Of a DNA stretch of 64,000 bases, positions 51,579-59,753 are shown piece after piece. Origin of the DNA: Tessaracoccus bendigoensis DSM 12906. Lineage in GTDB: Bacteria; Actinomycetota; Actinomycetes; Propionibacteriales; Propionibacteriaceae. Within the stretch, counting starts at the first letter, position 1. Each line of letters begins with the position of its first letter. The position numbers and the translations under genes are program-made. The stretch is taken from assembly GCF_900141915.1 (NCBI RefSeq), contig NZ_FQZG01000010.1, positions 1-64,000 of the forward strand. Direction: 5' to 3'. A model generated the notes under the pieces. The model saw nothing but the letters and a program-made list of their open reading frames with translations, had not been told where the DNA came from and searched no databases.

Positions 51579-52747
51579 CGCGACCTGACCTCACCGGGGA
51601 ACTCTGGACGCTGGCGCTGGGCCAGCGCTGGTTCTCCGGCAGGGCCGGGCGTCCCGTCGGCGTCGAACTCGGCGACTGGGCCTCGGCACCCGTGCCCGGT
51701 CCCGGCCTCAGACCCGCCTTCCTGGCGGTGGAGTTCCCAGACGGCAGGCAGGAGCGTTACCTGATCCCGCTGCTGTACCGCGGCGACGGCCCACCCATCG
51801 ACGCCTGCGACGACGCCGGGATCCTGCTTGACCTGCTGCGAGACGGGGCACCGGGGTTTGAGCGGTTGCGTCCTGTACCCGACAACCTGCCGGCACGCCG
51901 CTACACGGGGGAGCAGTCCAACACGAGCATCTTCTTCGGTGACGCGTTGCTCGCCAAGGTCTTCCGCCGCATCGAACCGGGCAGCAACGTCGATGTAGAA
52001 CTCCATCGGGCCCTGCGGGGAAGCGGCGTGGTCGCCGAGCTCTACGGTTCGTGGAGCGTCGACGGCACCGACCTGGCGGTATTCCTCGAAACACTGCCCG
52101 ACCCGACGGACGGCTACGTGCTGGCCACGGAATATGCCGCCGGGGGTCGCGACTTCTCGGGGCAGGCCCACGCCCTTGGGGACTCGCTGGCCACCGTTCA
52201 CCGCATCCTCGCCGAACGACTCGGCACCGGGCTCCTACTGGGTGCCGAGGTCGCCGACGGGATGCGGGCAAGGTTCGATGGCGTGGCGTCGGAGTTCCCG
52301 CAGGTACGACCGTTCAGGGCCGCTGCCGAGCGCGTCTTCGACGAGGTGGCCGATTCAGAGATCCCCGTGCAACGGGTCCACGGCGACTGTCACCTCGGCC
52401 AGGTGCTCCTGACGCAGGGGCGATGGCTCTACGTCGATTTCGAGGGTGAGCCGCTGAAGTCGCTGGCCGAGCGCCGGATGCCCGATTCCCCGCTGCGTGA
52501 CGTGGCGGGGATGCTGCGTTCATTCGGCTACGCCCGGGCCGCAGGCGACGCCGACGCCGGCTGGCTGAGATCGGCCCGCCATGCGTTCCTTTCCGGGTAC
52601 GGCATCGATCCGACAGCCCCGAATCCGCTGCTCGCGGGATACGAAACGGACAAAGCGGGCTACGAAGTTGCGTATGAGTCCGCCTATCGACCCCATCTTG
52701 TCCGAGTACCGCTAGATTTTCTGTCAACACTTCCTGAAGGAGCATGA
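51575..52747 (+). CDS. mak: Maltokinase
   Basis: A 390-residue aminoglycoside-phosphotransferase-like kinase making maltose-1-phosphate for GlgE. The N-terminal cap (WTLALGQRWFSGRAG) is Mak-specific. The ATP-binding lobe includes LLAKVFRRIEPGSNVDVELHR. The catalytic loop is VQRVHGDCHLGQVLL, and the metal-binding Asp is in WLYVDFEGEPLKSLAERR. It is somewhat shorter than the roughly 450-residue mycobacterial enzyme. It is not fused to TreS and no treS is in the window. It overlaps glgE (ATGA). Confidence 0.93.
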   Translation: MTRPDLTGELWTLALGQRWFSGRAGRPVGVELGDWASAPVPGPGLRPAFLAVEFPDGRQERYLIPLLYRGDGPPIDACDDAGILLDLLRDGAPGFERLRPVPDNLPARRYTGEQSNTSIFFGDALLAKVFRRIEPGSNVDVELHRALRGSGVVAELYGSWSVDGTDLAVFLETLPDPTDGYVLATEYAAGGRDFSGQAHALGDSLATVHRILAERLGTGLLLGAEVADGMRARFDGVASEFPQVRPFRAAAERVFDEVADSEIPVQRVHGDCHLGQVLLTQGRWLYVDFEGEPLKSLAERRMPDSPLRDVAGMLRSFGYARAAGDADAGWLRSARHAFLSGYGIDPTAPNPLLAGYETDKAGYEVAYESAYRPHLVRVPLDFLSTLPEGA

Positions 52748-52749
52748 CC

Positions 52750-54648
52750 ATGGCACACGACCAGTTCGGAGAACTCACCGGCTGGGACCTCGAAGGGTTC
52801 CACAACGGTGGTGACACCGAACTGTGGAAACGGCTCGGCTCCCACGTCGTCCACGAGAGCGACGACGAACGCGGCGACATCGCGGGGGTCCGGTTCGCGG
52901 TCTGGGCCCCGAACGCCAAGTCGGTGCAGGTGATCGGCGACTTCAACTGGTGGACCGGCGATGCGATGCACATCATCCCGGGCAGCGGGGTGTGGGGCGC
53001 ATTCATCGAGGGCCTCGGTGAGGGCACCCTCTACAAATACCGGATCGAGACGCAGGACGGGCGCTGGATCGAGAAGGTCGATCCGATGGCACGGTTCAGT
53101 GAGCAGGCCCCGGCCAACGCGTCGATCGTCTACGAATCGAAGTACGTCTGGTCCGACGATGATTGGCTCGAGCAGCGGCGCGCCGCCAGGGCGCACGCCG
53201 AACCGATGAGCGTCTATGAAGTCCACCTCGGCGGGTGGCGACGCGGCAAGAGCTACCTGGATCTCGCTGAGGAACTGGTCAGCTACGTCAAGTGGCAGGG
53301 CTACACCCACGTTGAGTTCATGCCCCTGGCCGAACACCCGTTCGAACCCAGCTGGGGCTACCAGGTGACTGGTTACTTCTCGCCGACTTCACGCTTCGGC
53401 AAGCCCGACGATCTGCGTTACCTGATCGACCGACTGCACCAAGCAGGCATCGGGGTGATCATGGACTGGGTGCCCGGCCACTTCCCCAAGGACGAATGGG
53501 CGCTGGGCCGCTTCGACGGGACGGCGCTGTATGAGCACGCCGACCCTCGCCAGGGCGAGCATGTCGACTGGGGCACCTACATCTTCAACTACGGCCGCAA
53601 CGAGGTGAAGAGCTTCCTCGTCAGCAACGCGCTCTACTGGATCGACGAGTTCCACATCGACGGCCTGCGCGTCGATGCGGTCGCCTCAATGCTCTACCTC
53701 GACTACTCCCGCGAAGAGGGTGAGTGGATCCCGAACCAGTACGGAGGCCGCGAGAACCTCGAGGCGATCGATTTCCTGCGCTACGTCAACCGTCATCTCT
53801 ACGAACGCGCTCCCGGTGTGGTGATGATCGCGGAGGAGTCGACCAGCTTCGCCGGGGTCACCAAGCCGGTGCATGAGGGCGGTCTCGGGTTCGGCTTCAA
53901 GTGGAACATGGGCTGGATGAACGACACTCTCCGCTACCTTCAGCTGGACCCGATCTACCGCCAGTACGAGCACAACCTGCTCACGTTCGCGATGGTTTAC
54001 CAGTACTCGGAGAACTTCGTGCTGCCGATCAGCCACGACGAGGTCGTGCACGGCAAGGGCTCGATGGTCAACAAGGTGCCTCAGGACGACTGGCGCAAGT
54101 TCGCGTCGCTGCGCGCCTACTACTCCTTCATGTGGTCCTTCCCCGGCAAGCAGCTTGTGTTCATGGGATGCGAGTTCGGGCAGCGCCCCGAGTTCAACGA
54201 ATCGGTCAGCCTGGAATGGTGGGTGACGGAGCTCTGGGGCCACGGCGGGCTTCAGCGGCTGTTCCGCGACCTCAACCACATCTACCGCGACAACTCGGCC
54301 CTCTACGAGCTGGACAGTGAGCCGGCCGGGTTCACCTGGATCAACGGCGACGACCGTGCACACAACACCCTGGCATGGGTGCGCAACGACTCGGAAGGAA
54401 ACCACGTCGCCTGCATCACGAACTTCTCCCCCGAGCCCCTCAACGACTACGAGGTCGGGCTGCCGCAAGCAGGTGCCTGGGAGGAGATCCTCAACACCGA
54501 CTCCCCCATCTACGACGGGTCCGGTGAGTTCGGCAACCTCGGTGAGGTACAGGCCACACCCGAGCCCTGGGGTCACTTCCCGGCGAGGGCCCGCGTCACC
54601 GTTCCGCCGCTCGGCTCGATCTGGTTGCGCCGCAATCAGGTTTCGTGA
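52750..54648 (+). CDS. glgB: 1,4-alpha-glucan branching enzyme GlgB
   Basis: A 632-residue GH13_9 branching enzyme introducing alpha-1,6 links. A CBM48 (FAVWAPNAKSVQVIGDFNWW) precedes the barrel with EVHLGGWRRGKSYLDLAEEL. The nucleophile is in DGLRVDAVASMLYLDYSR, the acid/base in MIAEESTSFAGVT and the third acid in PISHDEVVHGKGSM. Two ATGs lie six bases apart. I chose 52750 because AAGGAG is seven bases before it and only one base before the first, which overlaps the mak stop. Confidence 0.95.
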   Translation: MAHDQFGELTGWDLEGFHNGGDTELWKRLGSHVVHESDDERGDIAGVRFAVWAPNAKSVQVIGDFNWWTGDAMHIIPGSGVWGAFIEGLGEGTLYKYRIETQDGRWIEKVDPMARFSEQAPANASIVYESKYVWSDDDWLEQRRAARAHAEPMSVYEVHLGGWRRGKSYLDLAEELVSYVKWQGYTHVEFMPLAEHPFEPSWGYQVTGYFSPTSRFGKPDDLRYLIDRLHQAGIGVIMDWVPGHFPKDEWALGRFDGTALYEHADPRQGEHVDWGTYIFNYGRNEVKSFLVSNALYWIDEFHIDGLRVDAVASMLYLDYSREEGEWIPNQYGGRENLEAIDFLRYVNRHLYERAPGVVMIAEESTSFAGVTKPVHEGGLGFGFKWNMGWMNDTLRYLQLDPIYRQYEHNLLTFAMVYQYSENFVLPISHDEVVHGKGSMVNKVPQDDWRKFASLRAYYSFMWSFPGKQLVFMGCEFGQRPEFNESVSLEWWVTELWGHGGLQRLFRDLNHIYRDNSALYELDSEPAGFTWINGDDRAHNTLAWVRNDSEGNHVACITNFSPEPLNDYEVGLPQAGAWEEILNTDSPIYDGSGEFGNLGEVQATPEPWGHFPARARVTVPPLGSIWLRRNQVS

Positions 54649-55418
54649 CGCAGTTCGAGGTCCACGTCGACGTCTCGGGCACCGTCGGTATCCTGCGCTG
54701 GGAAGCGCAGCAGGTTGACACCGAAACTCTGCAACGCGCGATCTCGCTGGCGGCCGACGACGTGCTCGTCGGCCGCGGCCTGCGTCGCCTCCAGGTGGAG
54801 ATCCCCGAATGGGACACCGCGGCGCGCACCGCGCTGCATCGCTGCGGTTTCCGGTTGGAGGGACGTCTGCGGGCAGCGCTCGAACGGGCCCCCGACGAGT
54901 TCCACGACGCGCTGATCTACGCTCGGCTGGCGGTTGACCCGGTCTACGGTGGACATGGCACCACCGGCGTGCTCGACTCGATCCTGCCCACCAAGCGCAT
55001 CATCGCGCACGCTCTCTTCCGGGATCGGCGGGGCCGCATCCTGCTCCTCGAGACGACCTACAAGCCCGACTGGGAACTACCCGGCGGCGTCGTCGAGCCT
55101 GGCGAATCGCCGAAGGTTGCTGCCGAACGGGAGATCCTGGAGGAGATCGGCCTGGCCGTGACGCTCGGCCAACCCCTGCTGGCCGACTGGATGCCGCCCT
55201 ACCTCGGCTGGTCCGACGCTGTCGAGTTCATCTTCGACGGCGGCGTGCTCGACCCGGACACGGCCACCCGTCTGATACCCACTGACAGGGAGATCAGAGC
55301 GGTGCACTGGGTCGAGCCCTCCCTGGTCGGTGAGCACGTGACAGGGCTGTCGGCCAGGCGGATGGCGTTGCTGGTGGCCGGCGGCCGCGGCTACTCCGAG
55401 GCGGGCTACCTGCTCTGA
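54645..55418 (+). CDS. GNAT-remnant plus Nudix hydrolase fusion
   Basis: A 257-residue two-part protein. Residues about 1-100 look like the C-terminal half of a RimJ-type GNAT (LQVEIPEWDTAARTALHRCGFRLEGRLRAAL ... FHDALIYARL). Residues about 115-250 are a Nudix hydrolase with a perfect Nudix box, G-x5-E-x7-REILEEIG, starting at GGVVEPGE. The substrate is unknown; a nucleotide-sugar or sugar-nucleoside diphosphate would fit the glucan cluster. The start is a GTG in a GTGA overlap with the glgB stop. Confidence 0.85.
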   Translation: MTQFEVHVDVSGTVGILRWEAQQVDTETLQRAISLAADDVLVGRGLRRLQVEIPEWDTAARTALHRCGFRLEGRLRAALERAPDEFHDALIYARLAVDPVYGGHGTTGVLDSILPTKRIIAHALFRDRRGRILLLETTYKPDWELPGGVVEPGESPKVAAEREILEEIGLAVTLGQPLLADWMPPYLGWSDAVEFIFDGGVLDPDTATRLIPTDREIRAVHWVEPSLVGEHVTGLSARRMALLVAGGRGYSEAGYLL

Positions 55419-55426
55419 GCGCACGT

Positions 55427-55438
55427 TAGAGTGGCTTA
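55427..55438 (+). promoter_or_regulatory. Putative -10 for leaderless treY
   Basis: TAGAGT at 55427-55432 lies six bases before the GTG start of treY. No ribosome-binding site is present in the 20-base gap after the Nudix gene. A -35 hexamer is not clear. Confidence 0.45.
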
Positions 55439-57976
55439 GTGCAGCAACGACCCACTCCCGTCCTGCCCACCTCAACCTACCGGCTCCAGCTCAACCAGCA
55501 GTTCACCTTCGACGACGCCACGAAGCAGGTTCCCTACCTGGCCCAACTCGGTGTCAGCCATGTGTTCTGCTCTCCCATCCTGCAGGCCGTCCCGGGGTCG
55601 ATGCACGGCTACGACGTGGTCGATCACTCCCGCATCTCCGCGGAGTGCGGCGGCGAGGCCGGGTTCCGTCGGCTGGCGGAGACCGCACACAGCCACGGCC
55701 TCGGGGTCATCGTCGATGTGGTGCCGAACCACATGGCAGTCCCGACCCCGCTGTGGCGCAACGCGGCGCTCTGGGACGTGCTCCGCAACGGCCACCTGTC
55801 GCCCTGCGCAAACTGGTTCGATCTCGACCTCACCTCTTCCAGGGCGGTGGTGATGCCAGTGCTGGGGCGACGCATCGGAGACGAGTTGGCGGCCGGCAAC
55901 CTCCGGGTGGAGGAACGTCGCCTGGACGGTCGGCACGAACACGTGATCGTCTACTTCGACCACGTCTTCCCCATCCGCCCCGGAACGGAGCACCTCCCGG
56001 TCGCGGACCTGCTCGAGCGGCAGTGGTACCGGCTGGCCTACTGGAAGGTCGCCAACGAGGAACTGAACTACCGACGTTTCTTCGACGTCGACACCCTCGC
56101 GGCGCTCCGGGTGGAGGACGACGATGTGTTCGATGCCACTCACGACCTGCTGCTCGACCTCTACCGCGACGGCCTGATCGACGGCTTCCGGATCGACCAT
56201 CCCGATGGCCTGGCCACCCCCCGCGGCTACCTCCAGCGCCTCCACCGCGCCACCGGCGGCGCATGGGTCGTCGTCGAGAAGATCCTCGAACCCCATGAGC
56301 AGTTACCCGAGGGTGCCCGGTGCGCCGGTACCACCGGATACGACGCCCTGATGCGGGTCGCCGGGCTGTTCCACGACCCGAACCAGCTGCCTGCGCTGGA
56401 CGAAGTCTGGTCTGGCTGCGGAGGGGGCGACGCGGGCGCATTCCCGCAGGCGCTACTCGCCGCGAAGCGCGAGGTGGTGCGCGACCTGTTGTTCACCGAG
56501 GTCAACCACCTGACCTCCATCGCCGTCGCCATCTGCGAATCGGATCTCGCGCTCTTCGACCACACCCGGCGTGAGCTGGGTCGCACCATCGCGGGGCTGC
56601 TGGTGAGGATGGACCGCTACCGGGCCTACGTCGAGCCGGGGCGTGTCACTCCACAGGCCGAACGGCAGGTGATCGCGGAAGCCGCGGCGCGGGTCCGCCC
56701 CGAACTGGACGACGACGAACGCTCGACGCTCGACCTCATCGTGCGGCTCGTTCTCGGCGACTCCCCCACCGGCGACGGCAAAGACTCGGAGAGCCTGCCG
56801 ACTCCTGCGCAGCACCGCGACACCACGGTCGACCGGATCGACTCGCTGCGTGCCGAGTTCATGATCCGGTTCGCGCAGACGTGCGGCCCGGTGATGGCAA
56901 AGGCGAAGGAGGACACCGCGTTCTACCGCTGGAACAGGTTCCTGGCTGTCAACGAGGTCGGCTCGGAGCCGACGCTGATCGGCGGCTCGACCGATTCGTT
57001 CCACGACTTCTGCGCCCAGCTCAGCACCGCGTGGCCTGCGACCATGACGACCATGTCTACCCACGACACCAAGCGGTCAGAGGATGTCCGGGCCCGGCTC
57101 ACCGCGATGCTCGAGCACGCGAGACAGTGGCAGGCCTGTCTCAGCGAATTGCGTGGCGCCACCGAGTCAGTCAGGTCCCCGCTCGTCGACGGCCCCACCG
57201 AACTGCTGCTTTGGCAGACGGTGCTCGGCACCTGGCGGCTTCCAGGCACCGCGGCCGGGCGTGAGCCGATTCCGGCGCCGCGGCTTCGTGACTACCTAAC
57301 CAAGGCCATGCGCGAGGCCCGCACGTTCACCAGGTGGACCGACCCCAACCACGCCTATGAGGCGGCCGTACTGGCGCTCGGCGACGCCGCTCTGACCGAT
57401 GCCGGGTGCGCCGCGGCTCTCGACGCCTTCGTCGAGGCCTCGTGGGAGGCCACCAGGGGCGTCATCCTCTCCTCCAAGCTGATCCAGCTGACCATGCCTG
57501 GCATTCCGGACGTCTACCAGGGCAACGAGATCGTCGACCTGTCGCTGGTGGACCCCGACAACCGTCGCCCCGTCGATTTCGGCCTCCGCCACCGGGTGGT
57601 CGCCGATCCCGGCGAGTTCCCCCTGGACCACGCGAAGCTGCTGGTGGTCCGCCACGCCTTGGCACTGCGCCGCGCCCACCCCGACGCGTTCCGGGGATCG
57701 TCGGCAACCTACGAACCCGTAGCCACGACTTCCGGCCAGGCGATCGCGTTCGCGCGCGGGGTCCGGGGAGCGGGCTCCCCGACGGCCATCACGGTTGCGG
57801 CCCGCTTCCTCACCCAGGTCGCCGAAAGGGGCGGCTGGGCGGCGCACCAGATCATCCTCCCCGCCGGGCGTTGGGTCGATGCCTTCACCGGCCACCGGTT
57901 CGAGGGGGGCGCCGTGCCGCTCGCCGAGGTCTTCCTGGAGCTGCCCGTCGCGCTGCTGACGGCGGCCGACCGGTGA
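55439..57976 (+). CDS. treY: Maltooligosyltrehalose synthase TreY
   Basis: An 845-residue GH13_26 enzyme converting the reducing-end maltose of glucan chains to a trehalose linkage. TSTYRLQLNQQFTFDDATKQVPYL at the start is family-specific; DVVPNHMAV, the nucleophile in DGFRIDHPDGLATPRGYL and the acid/base in VVVEKILEPHEQLP follow. TMSTHDTKRSEDVRARL and MPGIPDVYQGNEIVDLSLVDPDNRR close the barrel. It ends in a TGATG overlap with treZ, as in most treYZ pairs. Confidence 0.96.
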   Translation: MQQRPTPVLPTSTYRLQLNQQFTFDDATKQVPYLAQLGVSHVFCSPILQAVPGSMHGYDVVDHSRISAECGGEAGFRRLAETAHSHGLGVIVDVVPNHMAVPTPLWRNAALWDVLRNGHLSPCANWFDLDLTSSRAVVMPVLGRRIGDELAAGNLRVEERRLDGRHEHVIVYFDHVFPIRPGTEHLPVADLLERQWYRLAYWKVANEELNYRRFFDVDTLAALRVEDDDVFDATHDLLLDLYRDGLIDGFRIDHPDGLATPRGYLQRLHRATGGAWVVVEKILEPHEQLPEGARCAGTTGYDALMRVAGLFHDPNQLPALDEVWSGCGGGDAGAFPQALLAAKREVVRDLLFTEVNHLTSIAVAICESDLALFDHTRRELGRTIAGLLVRMDRYRAYVEPGRVTPQAERQVIAEAAARVRPELDDDERSTLDLIVRLVLGDSPTGDGKDSESLPTPAQHRDTTVDRIDSLRAEFMIRFAQTCGPVMAKAKEDTAFYRWNRFLAVNEVGSEPTLIGGSTDSFHDFCAQLSTAWPATMTTMSTHDTKRSEDVRARLTAMLEHARQWQACLSELRGATESVRSPLVDGPTELLLWQTVLGTWRLPGTAAGREPIPAPRLRDYLTKAMREARTFTRWTDPNHAYEAAVLALGDAALTDAGCAAALDAFVEASWEATRGVILSSKLIQLTMPGIPDVYQGNEIVDLSLVDPDNRRPVDFGLRHRVVADPGEFPLDHAKLLVVRHALALRRAHPDAFRGSSATYEPVATTSGQAIAFARGVRGAGSPTAITVAARFLTQVAERGGWAAHQIILPAGRWVDAFTGHRFEGGAVPLAEVFLELPVALLTAADR

Positions 57977-59703
57977 TGGCTGGGCAGGTCTGGGCACCGC
58001 GTGCGCAGTCGATCAGCCTGGTTCTGGGAGACGGCTCGGAGCTAGCGATGCTCCCGCGGGGTGACGGCTGGTACGACCCGGAACGCGGGCTCCGGACGGG
58101 CGAGCGCTACGGGTTCATGGTTGACGGTGCGGGCCCTTTCCCCGACCCCCGCTCCCTCAGCCTGCCCGACGGGGTCCACGGCCTGAGCAGGGTGGTCGAC
58201 CCGGCGGTCTTTTCACGGGAGACCGGTTGGCCTGGCACGGAGGTGCTCGGCGGCGTGTTGTATGAGCTGCATGTCGGCACGTTCACCAGCGATGGCACTC
58301 TCGATGCGGCCATCTCGCACCTCGACCATCTGGTCGAGCTCGGGGTGGACGCCGTCGAACTGATGCCGCTGACCGAGTTCCCCGGCTCCCGCGGGTGGGG
58401 CTACGACGGGGTGGCCCCGTGGTCGGTACACCACGCCTACGGCGGTCAGGAAGCCCTGGTGCGTTTCGTGGACGCGGCACACTCCAGGGGGCTCGCCGTG
58501 ATCGTCGATGTGGTACACAACCACCTCGGCCCCGAGGGCAACTACCTCCCGCGTTTCGGCCCGTACCTCACATCGCAGCATGACACCCCCTGGGGGCAGG
58601 GCCTCAACTTCGACGGCTTGGACTCGCTCGAGGTGCGCGAGTTCTTTCTGGGCTCCGCCAGGCACCTGCTCGTCGACATCGGCGTCGACGGGTTGCGGCT
58701 CGATGCGGTGCATGCCATCGCGGACGACTCGGTGATGCACTTCCTGGCCGAGTTGGCGCTGCGGACGAGGGCCTGGGAGATTGAGGTCGGCCGTCGGCTA
58801 ACGCTGATCGCGGAATCAGACCTCAACCAGCCGACCATGGTGATGCCGCTTGGCACGGCGACGGAGGCGTCCGGAATGGACGCGCAGTGGGCCGACGACG
58901 TCCACCATGCGCTCCACGCGTTCTTCGGCCGGGAGACCGGCGGCTACTACGTCGACTTCGGCTCAGCTGAGACGCTGCGGCAGGCCCTCACCAAGGTCTT
59001 CGTCCACGAGGGCGGCTATTCCACGTTCCGGGGCGCGAACTGGGGTGCCCCCTTGGACCGGGCCTCCCTCCACTATGACGGCCACTCGTTCGTCGCTTTC
59101 CTGCAGGATCACGACCAGGTCGGCAACCGGGCCATCGGCGACCGATTCGCCCAGCATGCAGGTGTTCCTGCTCAGGCGGCGGCCGCGGCCCTCTACCTGC
59201 TCTCACCGTGTACGCCGATGCTCTTCATGGGAGAAGAGTGGGCGGCAGGGACGCCGTTTCCCTTCTTCAGCGACCTCGGCCCCGAGCTCGGCCCGCTCGT
59301 CACGGAGGGGCGATCCCGCGAGTTCAGGGCAATGGGATGGGCCCAGCCGACCCCGGATCCGCAGTCTAAGGCGACCTTTCAGACGGCGAAGCTCGACTGG
59401 GCAGAGCCCGGCAGCGGCGTGCACGCGGAGTTGCTGGGCTGGTACCAGACGCTGATCGGGTTGCGTCGGCGTCACCCAGACCTGAAGGATCCTGACCTGC
59501 GTGACGTGCAGGTCGATGTCATCGACGGCGACACCCTAGTACTTCACCGGGGACGCTTCCAGGTGGTGGTCACCAGGGCTGAGGAGTGCGTGGTCACCAT
59601 TGACCGGCGAGTCAGGCAACTGGCCTCCTGGGACGCGTGCAGCGTGTCCGACTCCGACATCCGGCTGGCAGGCCCCGGCGCCGTCGTGCTTGAAGGGCTC
59701 TGA
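57976..59703 (+). CDS. treZ: Maltooligosyltrehalose trehalohydrolase TreZ
   Basis: A 575-residue GH13_10 enzyme that cuts free trehalose from the TreY product. A short N-terminal CBM48-like region (GQVWAPRAQSISLVLGDGSE) leads into the barrel. DVVHNHLGPEGNYLPRF, the nucleophile in GVDGLRLDAVHAI, the acid/base in LIAESDLNQP and QDHDQVGNRAIGDR are visible. The ATG overlaps the treY stop by one base; a GTG one codon earlier is an alternative start. Confidence 0.95.
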   Translation: MAGQVWAPRAQSISLVLGDGSELAMLPRGDGWYDPERGLRTGERYGFMVDGAGPFPDPRSLSLPDGVHGLSRVVDPAVFSRETGWPGTEVLGGVLYELHVGTFTSDGTLDAAISHLDHLVELGVDAVELMPLTEFPGSRGWGYDGVAPWSVHHAYGGQEALVRFVDAAHSRGLAVIVDVVHNHLGPEGNYLPRFGPYLTSQHDTPWGQGLNFDGLDSLEVREFFLGSARHLLVDIGVDGLRLDAVHAIADDSVMHFLAELALRTRAWEIEVGRRLTLIAESDLNQPTMVMPLGTATEASGMDAQWADDVHHALHAFFGRETGGYYVDFGSAETLRQALTKVFVHEGGYSTFRGANWGAPLDRASLHYDGHSFVAFLQDHDQVGNRAIGDRFAQHAGVPAQAAAAALYLLSPCTPMLFMGEEWAAGTPFPFFSDLGPELGPLVTEGRSREFRAMGWAQPTPDPQSKATFQTAKLDWAEPGSGVHAELLGWYQTLIGLRRRHPDLKDPDLRDVQVDVIDGDTLVLHRGRFQVVVTRAEECVVTIDRRVRQLASWDACSVSDSDIRLAGPGAVVLEGL

Positions 59704-59740
59704 CAGCGTCTGAACGCCCACCTGACGACTCGTAGTCCAA

Positions 59741-59753
59741 TAGGATCGGATCC
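59741..59753 (+). promoter_or_regulatory. Putative -10 for leaderless amylosucrase gene
   Basis: TAGGAT at 59741-59746 lies seven bases before the GTG. The AGGA inside it could alternatively serve as a ribosome-binding site, so the leaderless reading is less certain here. Confidence 0.35.
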
